Counted from the stretch's first letter, positions 17,735-26,524 are shown. The stretch: DNA of 64,000 nt from Streptomyces sp. CB02056 (GCF_001905545.1 NZ_LIPD01000006.1:186001-250000), one strand, 5' to 3'. A program made the numbers and translations. Notes: generated by a model from the sequence alone, not told the origin.

Positions 17735-19315
17735 TCAGCTCCCGGGCCGGCCCGGCTCGGCAGCGGGCACCACGACCTCGCGCTTGAGGATCTTCCCGGT
17801 CGGCCCCTTGGGCAGCGCGTCGACCGTCCACACCAGCCGCGGGTACTTGTACGGGGCCACCCGCTCCCGGACGAAGCCGCGGATCTCCTCCGGGGTCGCC
17901 GCGGCGCCCTCGCGCAGCACCACGGCGGCGGCCACCTCCTGGCCGTGGGTGGGGTGGGGGACGCCGATCACCGTGGCCTCGGCCACCGCCGGGTGCTCGT
18001 ACAGCACGTCCTCCACCTCCCTCGGGTAGACGTTGAAGCCGCCGCGGATGATGACGTCCTTGCGGCGGTCGACGATCCGGAAGTCGCCCCGCTCGTCGCG
18101 GGTGCCGAGGTCCCCGGTGTGCAGCCAGCCGTCCCGGACGGTCCGCGCGGTGGTGTCCGGGCGGCCCCAGTAGCCCTTCATCACGTTGTGGCCCCGGATC
18201 ACCACCTCGCCGACCGTGCCGTCCGGCACCTCCCGGCCGGACTCGTCGACGATCCGCATCCGCACCCCCTCGACCGGGATGCCGATGGTGCCCGCGATCC
18301 GCTCCCGGTCGCTGCGGTTGGCGCAGGCCAGCGGCGAGGACTCGGACAGCCCGTAGCCCTCCAGCACCACGCAGTCGAAGTCGGTCTCGAAGCCGCGCAG
18401 CACCTCCGGCGGCATCGGCGCGCCGCCGCCCAGGCACACCCGCAGCGAGGAGACGTCGTGCCCGGCGCGTCGCGGGTGGGTCAGCATCAGGGTGTACATG
18501 GTCGGCACGCCGAGGAAGACGCTCACCCGGTCGCGCTGGATCACCGCGAGGGCGGCCAGCGGGTCGAAGCGCCGCACCAGGGTCAGGCAGGCCCCGACGG
18601 CCACCGCGCAGTTGAGCCCGATCACCTGGCCGAAGGAGTGGAACAGCGGCAGCCCGCCGAAGATCACGTCCCGCTCGACCAGGCCCAGCACCTGGATACC
18701 GGCCCGCACGTTGCACACGATGTTGCGGTGGGTCAGCTCGGCGCCCTTGGGCGCCCCGGTGGTGCCGGAGGTGTAGAGGATGACCGCGGTGTCCTCTCCC
18801 CCGCGGCCCCCGGCGGCGGTCGGCGGGTCGGCCGGCTGCTCCGCGAGCGCCGCCGCGAGGGCGGCCGGCTCGACGGCGACCAGCCGGGTGCCGGTGCGCC
18901 GCGCGCCCTCGGCCGCCTCCTCGTCGCCCGTGTGCCAGGCGAGCAGCACGGCGGGCCGGGCGTCGCCGAGGCAGTGCTCGATCTCCCGGGCCTTCAGCAG
19001 CGGGTTCATCGGGACGACCACCGCCCCGGCGCGCAGGATGCCGTAGTACAGCACCGCGAACTCCGGCACGTTGGGCAGCAGGACGGCCACCCGGTCGCCG
19101 GGCGCGACGCCGAGCGCGGCCAGCCAGTGCGCGGCCCGGGCGCTGCGCGCCTCCAGGTCGGCGAAGCTCAGCACCTCCTCGTCGAGCCGCAGGACGGGGT
19201 GGGCCGGGCAGCGCGCGGCGGTCGCGGTGAGCAGCTCGGGGATGCCGTGCGGAAGGCCGGGGGCGCCGGGCGGCAGGTCGGCGCTGCGGTCGGACGGGGC
19301 GGGGACGACGGACAT
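17735..19315 (-). CDS. Class I acyl-AMP/acyl-CoA ligase (FadD-like), last gene of the fatty-acid-like operon
   Basis: A 526-residue ANL enzyme that activates a carboxylic acid as the adenylate and passes it to CoA or a carrier protein. The P-loop motif is ILYTSGTTGAPKGAELTH (~185). The A5 motif is EGYGLSESSP, the A7 motif GDLGTRDERGDFRIVDRRKDVI, and the C-terminal catalytic lysine is in GPTGKILKREV. ATG was chosen at MSVVPAPSDR with GAGGAG 7 nt upstream; longer frames upstream overlap the hydrolase gene. It lies 23 bp after the hydrolase gene. Within the operon it may load a starter acid or reactivate the finished chain. It could equally be a fatty acyl-CoA synthetase with broad substrates. 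Confidence 0.85.
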   Translation of the reverse strand: MSVVPAPSDRSADLPPGAPGLPHGIPELLTATAARCPAHPVLRLDEEVLSFADLEARSARAAHWLAALGVAPGDRVAVLLPNVPEFAVLYYGILRAGAVVVPMNPLLKAREIEHCLGDARPAVLLAWHTGDEEAAEGARRTGTRLVAVEPAALAAALAEQPADPPTAAGGRGGEDTAVILYTSGTTGAPKGAELTHRNIVCNVRAGIQVLGLVERDVIFGGLPLFHSFGQVIGLNCAVAVGACLTLVRRFDPLAALAVIQRDRVSVFLGVPTMYTLMLTHPRRAGHDVSSLRVCLGGGAPMPPEVLRGFETDFDCVVLEGYGLSESSPLACANRSDRERIAGTIGIPVEGVRMRIVDESGREVPDGTVGEVVIRGHNVMKGYWGRPDTTARTVRDGWLHTGDLGTRDERGDFRIVDRRKDVIIRGGFNVYPREVEDVLYEHPAVAEATVIGVPHPTHGQEVAAAVVLREGAAATPEEIRGFVRERVAPYKYPRLVWTVDALPKGPTGKILKREVVVPAAEPGRPGS

Positions 19316-19338
19316 GCGGGCACTCCTCGGTCTGGTCC

Positions 19339-20280
19339 CTATACGGTCGGGCGGACGCCGCCGTGCGGAGCCGTGTCCGCCCCGGCTTCGGCGGGCGCGG
19401 CACCGCCCGCGGCCTCGGCGGCGGCGAGCATCCACGGGGCGATCCGCTCCACCAGGCCGCGGTTGTGCCGGATCCAGCGGAAGTGGTCCAGCGCCCGGCC
19501 GTCCGCCTGCTCGGCGGTGTAGCTCCAGCGCTCCACCCGGGCCGAGGGCAGCTTGGCGCACAGGTGGTCGACGGCCCGCGGCGGGGCGAGCTCGTCGCCC
19601 TGCACGTCCACCGCCAGCACCGGCAGGTCGACCCGGGCCAGCGCCCGTTCGTAGTCGGTGACCGCGCCGCGCACCCGGTAGCGGCCGGTGCGCATCTGCC
19701 GCGCCCAGTCCCGCATCAGCCGGGGCGACTCCCGGCCGCCGAAGCCGAAGCGCTCGCCCGGCCAGTGGCCGACCACGGCCGAGGCGACGATCGAGAACTG
19801 GCTCAGCGCCAGCCGCCGCAGGCCCGCCCGTACGCCGAAGGTCCGGTACCAGGCCGATCCGCTGGCCACCAGCACCGCGCCGGCCAGCCGGGGCCGGAAC
19901 ACCCCGCAGTGCACCAGGCCCAGCTGCCCGCCCAGGCTGTGCCCGAGCAGCAGGCGCGGCGCGCCCGGGAAGGCCCCGGCCACCGCGTCGAGCACCGCCC
20001 CGAAGTCCTGTTCCACCAGCTCGCGGAAGCCGAAGGCGACCCCGTGCCGGGGCACCGGCCGGCTCTCGCCGTGGCCGCGCAGGTCGCAGGTGGCCACGCT
20101 GAGGCCGGCCGCGTGCAGGGCGCGGACCAGCGGGGTGTAGTGCCGGGCGGCCGTCCCCATCGCCGGCAGGACGACCACCACCGGGGCGGCCGGCTCCGGC
20201 CGGGCCAGCGCCCGGACGGTGATCCGGGCCCCGTCCGGCGCGGCGATCTCGGCGATCACGGGGAACCGGGGGGTCTTCAC
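19339..20280 (-). CDS. Alpha/beta hydrolase
   Basis: A 313-residue serine hydrolase. The nucleophile elbow is GHSLGG in RLLLGHSLGGQLGLVH (~120). The oxyanion region is VVVLPAMGTAARHY, and the strand-4 motif is CDLRGHGESRP. An acid (AVDVQGDELAPP) and a histidine (DHFRWIRH) fill the triad positions. The GTG start overlaps the KAS III stop by 4 nt (GTGA), so the two are translationally coupled. In this operon it may act as a thioesterase or esterase that releases the acyl chain or removes a group from it. Confidence 0.83.
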   Translation of the reverse strand: MKTPRFPVIAEIAAPDGARITVRALARPEPAAPVVVVLPAMGTAARHYTPLVRALHAAGLSVATCDLRGHGESRPVPRHGVAFGFRELVEQDFGAVLDAVAGAFPGAPRLLLGHSLGGQLGLVHCGVFRPRLAGAVLVASGSAWYRTFGVRAGLRRLALSQFSIVASAVVGHWPGERFGFGGRESPRLMRDWARQMRTGRYRVRGAVTDYERALARVDLPVLAVDVQGDELAPPRAVDHLCAKLPSARVERWSYTAEQADGRALDHFRWIRHNRGLVERIAPWMLAAAEAAGGAAPAEAGADTAPHGGVRPTV

Positions 20281-21236
20281 TCCGCCGCCTCCCCGCCGGC
20301 GCCGGGCCGCCAGCCGATCACCCCGGCGCCCCAGGTGATGCCCGCGCCGAACGCGGCCAGGCCGAGCAGCTTCGGGCCGTCGAGCAGGCCCTCCTCGCGG
20401 GCGTGGGTCAGGCCCAGCGGGATCGAGGCCGCCGAGGTGTTGGCGACCCGGTGGACGTTCAGGTAGAGCCGCTCCGGGGGCAGTCCGACCTCCTTGCCGA
20501 CCGCGCGCACGATCCGGGCGTTGGCCTGGTGGGCGACGAACAGGTCGAGGTCCTCGCAGGTCAGGCCGCGCCGGGTGAGCACCTCCCGGGTGGCCTCCGA
20601 CATCTTCTCGACCGCGTGGTCGAACACCTCCCGGCCGTCCATCCGCAGCTTGCGGTCGTCCCGGTCGGCGTAGAGCAGCGGGATCTGCTCGCCGTCGCTG
20701 CCGAGCGAGAAGCACGGCTCGGGGGCGCCGGGCACGTCGGCGACCACGGCGGCGCCGGCGCCGTCGGCGAGCAGCACCGCGGTGCCGCGGTCCTCGTGGT
20801 CGGTGATCCGGGTCAGCGCGTCGGCGCCGCAGACCAGCACCGCCCCGGCCCGGCCGGTCTCGATCAGCGCGGCGGCGTGGTCCAGGCCGTAGACGAACCC
20901 GGCGCAGGCCGCGTGCAGGTCGAAGGCGGTGGCCTGCGGCATGCCGAGCCGGGCGGCGACCTCCACCGACACCCCGGGGGTGACCCGGTCGGGGGTGATG
21001 GTGGCGACCACGACGTGCCGGATGCTCGCCGCGGTGCGCCCGGAGCTGCGCAGCGCCTGTTCGGCGGCGGCCACCACGAGGTCGGCGAGCCGGCCGTCCG
21101 GCGGGAGGAAGCGGCGCTCCTCGATGCCGGTCCGTTTGACGATCCACTCCGGGGAGGCGCCGATCCGCTCGAAGTAGGCGTTGGGGACGACGCGTTCGGG
21201 CAGGGCGGCGCCCACCCCGACGATGGCGGGCGTCAT
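20277..21236 (-). CDS. 3-oxoacyl-ACP synthase III (KAS III, FabH-like)
   Basis: A 319-residue thiolase-fold enzyme that starts chains by condensing an acyl-CoA with malonyl-ACP. The catalytic Cys is in HAACAGFVYGLDHA (~110), the His in VAHQANARI and the Asn in VANTSAASIPLGL, so the triad is intact. The N-terminus SRIVGVGAALPERVV-like pattern (here AIVGVGAALPERVVPNAYF) is typical. ATG overlaps the FabI stop by 4 nt (ATGA). It is probably a dedicated starter enzyme for this operon, separate from the primary FAS FabH. Confidence 0.9.
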   Translation of the reverse strand: MTPAIVGVGAALPERVVPNAYFERIGASPEWIVKRTGIEERRFLPPDGRLADLVVAAAEQALRSSGRTAASIRHVVVATITPDRVTPGVSVEVAARLGMPQATAFDLHAACAGFVYGLDHAAALIETGRAGAVLVCGADALTRITDHEDRGTAVLLADGAGAAVVADVPGAPEPCFSLGSDGEQIPLLYADRDDRKLRMDGREVFDHAVEKMSEATREVLTRRGLTCEDLDLFVAHQANARIVRAVGKEVGLPPERLYLNVHRVANTSAASIPLGLTHAREEGLLDGPKLLGLAAFGAGITWGAGVIGWRPGAGGEAAE

Positions 21237-22045
21237 GCCGCGCCTCCTTCCGCGAAGGCCGGTCCGGTGCCCATCCGGACGGCGTGCATCCCGCCGTCGG
21301 CGTGCAGGATCTCCCCGCTGACGGTGGCGGCGAGGTCGGAGAGCAGGAACAGCACCGGTCCGACCACCACGGCGGGGTCGGTGCGGTCCCAGCCGAGCGG
21401 GGCCTCGGCCTGCCAGCGGTCGGCGATCCGGTCGAAGGTGCTGATCGCCTGCCCGGCGACGGTCTCCACCGGGCCGGCCGCCACCAGGTTGACCCGGATG
21501 CCGGACGGACCGAGGTACATCGCCAGGTACCGGCAGACCGCGCCGAGCGCCGCCTTGCTGACGCCCATCCAGTCGTAGCCGGCCCAGGCGCCGCTGGCGT
21601 CGAAGTCCAGTCCGACGACGCTGCCGCGCCGCCCGTCCGCGCTGAGCAGCGGGGCGAGCGCGGTGGCCAGCGAGTGCAGGGAGACGGCCGCGGTGCGCAG
21701 CGCGAGGCCGGCGGCCTCCGGCGGGGTGGTGAGGAAGTTGCCGCTCAGCGCCGTCTGCTGGGCGGCGGCGACGGCGTGCAGCACGCCGTCGACCCCGCCC
21801 CAGCGCTGCTCCAGCTCCTTGGCCAGCCGGGCGAAGTCCTCGGGCCGGGTGACGTCCAGTTCCAGCACCTCGACGGGGCGGGGCAGGACGTCCGCGGCCA
21901 GTTCGGTGATCCGCCGGGCCCGGCCGAAGCCGGTGAGCAGGACCTCGGCGCCCGCTTCCTGGAGCGCCCTGGCGGTGTGCCAGGCGATGGAGTCCTCGTT
22001 GAGCACCCCGGTGATCAGATAGCGGCGTCCGTGGAAGCCGAGCAT
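21233..22045 (-). CDS. Enoyl-ACP reductase, FabI-like SDR
   Basis: A 270-residue short-chain dehydrogenase of the FabI subfamily, reducing trans-2-enoyl-ACP with NADH. The N-terminus GRRYLITGVLNEDSIAW is the FabI-type cofactor motif, and the catalytic pair is in YDWMGVSK (Tyr-x6-Lys). SGIRVNLVAAGPVETVAG is the usual cofactor/substrate loop. The ATG overlaps the KAS II stop by one nucleotide (TGATG). The presence of a dedicated enoyl reductase means at least part of the chain is meant to be saturated. Confidence 0.88.
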   Translation of the reverse strand: MLGFHGRRYLITGVLNEDSIAWHTARALQEAGAEVLLTGFGRARRITELAADVLPRPVEVLELDVTRPEDFARLAKELEQRWGGVDGVLHAVAAAQQTALSGNFLTTPPEAAGLALRTAAVSLHSLATALAPLLSADGRRGSVVGLDFDASGAWAGYDWMGVSKAALGAVCRYLAMYLGPSGIRVNLVAAGPVETVAGQAISTFDRIADRWQAEAPLGWDRTDPAVVVGPVLFLLSDLAATVSGEILHADGGMHAVRMGTGPAFAEGGAA

Positions 22046-23295
22046 CACTCCTGGCCTTTCGTCGTACCGGTGGTACCGGGTGCGTCGGCCGCCGCCAGCA
22101 CCAGGGCCGCGTTGTGTCCGCCGAACCCGAAGGAGGTGGAGAGCCCGGCCCGCCGGCCGCCGGGCAGGGCGGGGGCGGCGAGCGGGGTGGCGTGGCGGAT
22201 CAGGTTCAGCGGGCCGAGCTTCTCGTCGGGCTCGCGCAGCCCGACGGTGGGCGGGGCGGTGGCGTGGCGCAGCGCCTGCAGGGTGGCGATGGCCTCCACG
22301 GCGCCGGCCGCGCCGAAGAGGTGGCCGGTGCAGGACTTGGTGGAGGAGAGCGGGACGGCGTCCAGGGCCGGTCCGAGCGCCAGGCGCAGCGCCTCGCACT
22401 CGGAGCTGTCGTTGAGGACGGTCCCGGTGCCGTGGGCGTTGAGGTAGCCGAGCTGCCCGGGGCTGACGCCGGCCGCGTCGAGCGCCAGGGTGACGGCGCG
22501 GGCCGCGGTCTCGCCGGTCGGGTCCGGGGCGGTGAGGTGGTGGGCGTCGCAGGTGGAGCCGTAGCCGAGCACCTCGCCGAGCACGGTGGCGCCGCGGGCG
22601 GCGGCGCCGGCCTCGGTCTCCAGGACCAGGATTCCGGCGCCCTCCCCGATCAGCAGGCCGTCCCGGTCGCGGTCGAAGGGCACCGAGCGGCCGCTCTCGG
22701 AGAGCGCCCCGGCGGTGCGGAAGGCGGCCCGCACCAGTTCGGAGGTGGAGGCCTCGGCGCCGCCGACCACCACGGCGTCGGCGGCTCCGGCGGCGAGCAG
22801 CAGCAGGGCGGTGCCGATCGCCTGGGTGGCGCTGCTGCACGCCGAGGCCAGGCAGAGCGCCTCGCCCCGCAGGCCGTGGCGCTGGGCGATCTGCGAGGCC
22901 GCGGCGTTGGCCATCATGGCGGGCACCATGAGCGGGGAGACGAACTCCCCGCCCTGCTGCCGGAGCACCTCGGCCTGGGTCTCGAAGCTCGCCGTCCCGC
23001 CGAGCGCGCAGCCCACCACGCAGGCGACCCGCTCGGCGGGGTAGGGCGGCGGGCCGTCCGTCCATCCCGCCTGGGCCAGGGCCTCGGCGGCGGCCACGAG
23101 CGCGAGCTGGGTGAAGCGGTCGGTGCGGCGGATCTGCTGGCGCGACAGGTGGTCGGCGGGCCGGAAGTCCCGGCACAGTCCGAGCCCGTCGGCGAGCCCG
23201 CTCTCGCCGGCCACCGCCCGCCGGTGCAGCTCGTCGGCGCCCACGCCCAGCGGGGTCACCGCGCCCAGGCCCGTGACGACGGCCCGGGGCCTCAC
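22045..23295 (-). CDS. 3-oxoacyl-ACP synthase II (KAS II, FabF-like)
   Basis: A 416-residue elongating ketosynthase. The active-site Cys is in LASACSSATQAIGTA (~150), and the two His are in YLNAHGTGT and KSCTGHLFGAAG. The start is GTG in VRPRAVVTGLGAVTPLG, overlapping the ACP stop by 4 nt (GTGA); an ATG eight codons earlier is possible but would overlap the ACP gene further. It extends an acyl chain on the dedicated ACP that precedes it. No chain-length-factor partner is present, so this is not a type II aromatic PKS. Confidence 0.92.
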   Translation of the reverse strand: MRPRAVVTGLGAVTPLGVGADELHRRAVAGESGLADGLGLCRDFRPADHLSRQQIRRTDRFTQLALVAAAEALAQAGWTDGPPPYPAERVACVVGCALGGTASFETQAEVLRQQGGEFVSPLMVPAMMANAAASQIAQRHGLRGEALCLASACSSATQAIGTALLLLAAGAADAVVVGGAEASTSELVRAAFRTAGALSESGRSVPFDRDRDGLLIGEGAGILVLETEAGAAARGATVLGEVLGYGSTCDAHHLTAPDPTGETAARAVTLALDAAGVSPGQLGYLNAHGTGTVLNDSSECEALRLALGPALDAVPLSSTKSCTGHLFGAAGAVEAIATLQALRHATAPPTVGLREPDEKLGPLNLIRHATPLAAPALPGGRRAGLSTSFGFGGHNAALVLAAADAPGTTGTTKGQE

Positions 23296-23546
23296 TCCAG
23301 CCCGGCCTTCCGGCGGCACAGGTCGAGCACCTCGCCGACGGTGTACAGCTGGTCGAAGTCCTTGGGCTTCACCGGGATGCCCAGCTGCTTGCGGATGGAC
23401 TGGCTGAGCTCGACCATGTCGAGCGAGTCGATCTCCAGCTCGTCCAGGGCGGCGTCGTCGACGATGCCCTCGCGTTCGACGCCGAGGTCGACGAGGGCGT
23501 CGACGACGAAGTTCTCGATGGCGGTGCGGTCCAGTGTGTCGGGCAT
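23292..23546 (-). CDS. Acyl carrier protein
   Basis: An 84-residue carrier protein. The 4'-phosphopantetheine serine is in ELEIDSLDMVEL (Ser of DSLD). The acidic helix pattern and size are typical of AcpP-like proteins. ATG is preceded by GAGGAG. It is the first of four overlapping genes (ACP, KAS II, FabI, KAS III), showing that these are made together as one system. Confidence 0.93.
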   Translation of the reverse strand: MPDTLDRTAIENFVVDALVDLGVEREGIVDDAALDELEIDSLDMVELSQSIRKQLGIPVKPKDFDQLYTVGEVLDLCRRKAGLE

Positions 23547-23631
23547 GGCTCTCCTCGTCCGCGCGGGGCGGCGGTGGCGGTGCGGGGGACGTACGGGCGG
23601 TGCCGTACGGGCGGCGGGCAGGGGGGCGGGC

Positions 23632-24750
23632 TCAGAGCGCCGGGCCGGCCTTGCTGGCGTGGTACGGCGCCCAGTGCCACTGCTGCCAGTAGCTCTCGGC
23701 GATGTCCAGCCACTGCTCCAGCCGGGCGGCGTCGTCCAGGAAGCGGTTGGCGCTGACCACCAGCCAGCTGTAGACGGCCTGGCTGTCCCGGCAGCCGCCG
23801 CAGTCGCCGGAGGTGCAGCAGAACTGGAGCGACTCGTAGTCGGCGCCCCAGACGTTGAAGCCGGGGATGACCGGGTTGCCGTTGGCGACGCGGTCCTCGT
23901 GCTCGGGGGCGTCGACGCTGAGGCTCGGGCAGACGTCGTAGCCGAACCGGCCGCCCCAGTGCGTCCGGCCGGTGACCAGGGTCCGGATGAAGTACGGGTG
24001 GCTCACCACCGCCTGCGGGTACAGGTCCTTGACCCGCTGCGCCTCGTCCAGCACCCGCTGCTCGTTGGCGATCTTCAGCGGGGTCTCGGTGCCGTGCTCG
24101 CTGTAGAAGTTGAAGGTGACGATGTTGCCGTTCTCGGCGATCTTCCGCACGGTGGGCTCGATGTGCTCGACCCCGGCCTCGGAGAGCGCGTAGATGAACA
24201 GCACCCGCTGGTCCTCGCGGTAGTGCTTGAGCGCGGTGTCGAACAGGCCGGTGAACTTGGAGCCGTTGACCCGGATCGCGCGCAGGTCGTCGTCGAGCGG
24301 GCCGCCGCCGAAGATGCTGACCGCGATGGCGATCTTCTCGAAGCCCTGCTTGGGCATCGGGCGCAGGCCGTTGGTGGAGATGGTGATGTACGGCAGCTGT
24401 TCGACGAAGGCCTCGACCCGGCGCGGGACGAGGGTGGGCTCGCCGCCGATCAGGGTGGCCTGGTTGACGCCGTCGTCCGCCAGCTTGCGGGCGAAGGCCC
24501 GGATGCGGTCCAGGTCGGACAGCTCCTTGACGGCCGTGTCGAAGCCGCCCTCGAAGTACCAGCAGCCCTTGCAGCGGATGTTGCAGGTGTTGGTGAGGTG
24601 GACCTCGCAGGAGCGGACCTCGCGCCCCAGCCGGCGCAGCCGGTGCAGGCGTTCGGCCAGGTCGGGCCGGTCCGCGATGAGTTCGGCGGTGCGCGCCTTG
24701 GCCTCGCGTCGGCTCAGCGGGCGTTGTTCGATGGTGACGGGTGTTGCCAT
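23632..24750 (-). CDS. Radical SAM protein of unknown reaction
   Basis: A 372-residue radical SAM enzyme. The [4Fe-4S] motif is CNIRCKGC in CEVHLTNTCNIRCKGCWYFEGG (~residue 50-65), matching Cx3Cx2C. It is followed by a GGEPT-type motif (ATLIGGEPTLVPRR) for SAM binding. Seven further Cys occur in the last third, including CCTSGDCGGC, which could hold an auxiliary cluster, but the spacing is not a clear SPASM domain. ATG is preceded by GAGGAG. It lies between a di-iron protein gene and a dedicated ACP gene, so its substrate may be an ACP-bound acyl chain. The reaction is not predictable. Confidence 0.85.
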   Translation of the reverse strand: MATPVTIEQRPLSRREAKARTAELIADRPDLAERLHRLRRLGREVRSCEVHLTNTCNIRCKGCWYFEGGFDTAVKELSDLDRIRAFARKLADDGVNQATLIGGEPTLVPRRVEAFVEQLPYITISTNGLRPMPKQGFEKIAIAVSIFGGGPLDDDLRAIRVNGSKFTGLFDTALKHYREDQRVLFIYALSEAGVEHIEPTVRKIAENGNIVTFNFYSEHGTETPLKIANEQRVLDEAQRVKDLYPQAVVSHPYFIRTLVTGRTHWGGRFGYDVCPSLSVDAPEHEDRVANGNPVIPGFNVWGADYESLQFCCTSGDCGGCRDSQAVYSWLVVSANRFLDDAARLEQWLDIAESYWQQWHWAPYHASKAGPAL

Positions 24751-24798
24751 GGCGATGGGCTCCTCGGGAGTGGCGGGATCGGCGTGCTGCTGTTCCCG

Positions 24799-25518
24799 CT
24801 ACTCCGGGAGGCGCAGACCCAGGTTCTTGATGCGCGGGGTGACCTTCTCCCGCCACAGGTCGCAGGCCTCGCCGTTGGTGGTCTGCCGCAGGCCGAAGCG
24901 GACGGCCAGCTTGGCGCGCTCGGAGCGCGGGCTGCCGAAGATCCGGATGAAGGTCGGCCACAGCCGGTCCAGGGCCTGCTGGAGCTGCTCGCGGCCGTCG
25001 TCGGTGGCGGCGAGGTTGCGGCACACCCGGGCGCCGTGGGCGATGTGCACCTTCTCGTCGAGGATGATCGTGCGCACCGCGTCGGCCCAGGGCCGGTAGC
25101 TGCTCTGCGCGAACTCGGAGATCATCACCATCGCGGTCTCCTCGCCGATGTAGGAGAAGATCCCGCGCTCGGCCCAGGTGGTGCAGGTGTGGAACTCCTG
25201 GGCGCGGAACAGGTTCCGATCGGCCAGGGTCTGCTTCTCCATGTAGGTGGTGTCCACGCCGACCTCCGCGAGGACTCGCTTGCCGATCTTGTAGTGGTCG
25301 TACTCCTCGGCGGCGCGCTCGGCGCAGACCTGCCGCTCCTCCGCGTCCGGGGCCAGCGGCAGGAAGACCTGCACGTAGTCGTCGCCGCCGGAGAGCTCCC
25401 CCTCGGTGTTGACCACCATGCCGCGGATGGCGATCTCCCGGTACTCCTCCGGCATCGCCAGGAACTCGTCGGGAGTACGGACCACCACCGCCTCGTCGTC
25501 CAGAATGGAAATACCCAT
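24799..25518 (-). CDS. PaaA/PaaC-like ferritin-fold di-iron protein
   Basis: A 239-residue alpha-helical protein resembling the phenylacetyl-CoA epoxidase (PaaA) family. Possible iron ligands lie in AAEEYDHYKIGKRVL (Glu/His of the first helix pair) and in the ILDEKVHIAHG segment (a DExxH motif), with further Glu in GIFSYIGEETAMVM. It is probably an oxygen-activating carboxylate-bridged di-iron enzyme. No PaaB, C, D or E partner is nearby, so it is not a phenylacetate operon. ATG was chosen at MGISILDD; the ribosome binding site is weak (GGGGTG). It is first in the minus-strand fatty-acid-like operon. Confidence 0.78.
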   Translation of the reverse strand: MGISILDDEAVVVRTPDEFLAMPEEYREIAIRGMVVNTEGELSGGDDYVQVFLPLAPDAEERQVCAERAAEEYDHYKIGKRVLAEVGVDTTYMEKQTLADRNLFRAQEFHTCTTWAERGIFSYIGEETAMVMISEFAQSSYRPWADAVRTIILDEKVHIAHGARVCRNLAATDDGREQLQQALDRLWPTFIRIFGSPRSERAKLAVRFGLRQTTNGEACDLWREKVTPRIKNLGLRLPE

Positions 25519-25683
25519 GGCGCAACACCCCGTCTCTGAAGCAGGACTCTGAAGCAGGACATGGTCGGGCATGAACGGGTGGGGGCCCGTTTTCCACCGA
25601 GGCCCCTGACGACCACAAGGAAAATGACGCCGCCCCCCAGCGGCCGGCGGAGTTCCGCATCGGCTCCGCTGAACTTCCTCGGA

Positions 25684-25714
25684 GAGTAGGTGCTGCATTT
25701 TGGGCCGAACAAGG
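25684..25714 (-). promoter_or_regulatory. Candidate promoter for the fatty-acid-like operon
   Basis: On the minus strand, TTGTTC (-35-like) and TACTCT (-10-like) are separated by 18 bp, upstream of the di-iron gene. The 398-bp gap between this gene and the divergent hotdog gene also holds an inverted repeat CGAATC-N10-GATTCG (25722-25743), a possible regulator site between the two promoters. I see no gene in the gap. Both motifs are weak matches. Confidence 0.35.
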
Positions 25715-25916
25715 TCCCTTACGAATCGTGCCGAGCGGATTCGGCCACCGGGCGGCACCGGAGCGGCCGGTTCCGGCCGCCACGACACCGCCAGGACATG
25801 CGCAATTATCATGGCCGCAACGGATCTTGGCGGTTGACCACGGCAAACGAAGCTGGCCGGAAGCGGGCCTGGACCGCCCCGGGCGCACCACCGGGCAGAC
25901 GGTTACGCTGAGCCCC

Positions 25917-26375
25917 ATGACCACCGACTCGAACACGGCGGTCGCCACCGTCGACGTCCTCCTGGGCCCCGATCAGCTCAATGACCTGATCACCGACCAG
26001 TTCCCCGACTACGCCGCCTGCCGGGTGACCGGGGTGGACGGCCGGACCCTCACCATGGCCGTGGACGGCGACCGGCTGCGCACCCGCCCGGGCGGCACCG
26101 TCTCGGGCCCGGAGCAGGCCGGCCTGTGCGACCTGGCCGCGTTCCTCCTGATCAACGCCCGGCTCGGGCCCACCCTGATGGCGCTGACCAGTTCGCTGCA
26201 GATCAGCTTCCTCAACCGGCCGCGGCCCGGAGCGCTGCGCGTGCACGCCAGGACGGCCAAGTTCGGGCGCCGGCTGTGCGTGGTGCTGGCCGAACTGCTG
26301 GACGCCGACGACGTCCTGGTGGCCAGCGCCACGCTGACCTACGCGATCCCGCCGGCCCGCCCCGAGACCCCCTGA
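25917..26375 (+). CDS. Hotdog-fold protein (PaaI-type thioesterase-like)
   Basis: A 152-residue single hotdog domain. SLQISFLNRPRPGALRVHARTAKFGRRLCVVLAELLDADDVLVASATLTY is the typical long strand and hairpin pattern of PaaI/YiiD-type acyl-CoA thioesterases. Residues around LCDLAAFLLINARLG lie where the catalytic helix normally sits, but the usual Asp/Asn is not obvious. It is divergent from the fatty-acid-like operon and could hydrolyse or bind its acyl products. Confidence 0.72.
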   Translation: MTTDSNTAVATVDVLLGPDQLNDLITDQFPDYAACRVTGVDGRTLTMAVDGDRLRTRPGGTVSGPEQAGLCDLAAFLLINARLGPTLMALTSSLQISFLNRPRPGALRVHARTAKFGRRLCVVLAELLDADDVLVASATLTYAIPPARPETP

Positions 26376-26524
26376 CGGCCCCCTCCCCTCCGCTCTCCGC
26401 GCCACGGCTTCGCCCCGCCGCCGCTCCGACCCCGGCGGCCGGACGAATCCGACATCACGAATACGGGGTGGGGTATATTGGCGGCATGGCTCCGCCCCTG
26501 GGAGCCCGGAGAACGGAGCACGAC

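Noticed and set aside
15567..19403. 1278-codon frame on the minus strand spanning ProC-like, ilvE and ligase genes
   Set aside because: It crosses several well-supported genes on both strands and reads as low-complexity Arg/Gly/Ala sequence.
17735..19561. Longer version of the acyl ligase starting at 19561
   Set aside because: It would overlap the hydrolase gene by over 200 bp, and a good RBS precedes the ATG at 19315.
22114..25539. 1141-codon plus-strand frame opposite the fatty-acid-like operon
   Set aside because: Shadow of KAS II, radical SAM and di-iron genes; no recognisable domain.
25690..25911. 73-codon plus-strand frame between the di-iron and hotdog genes
   Set aside because: Arg/Pro-rich with no motif, no convincing RBS and overlapping probable promoter sequence.
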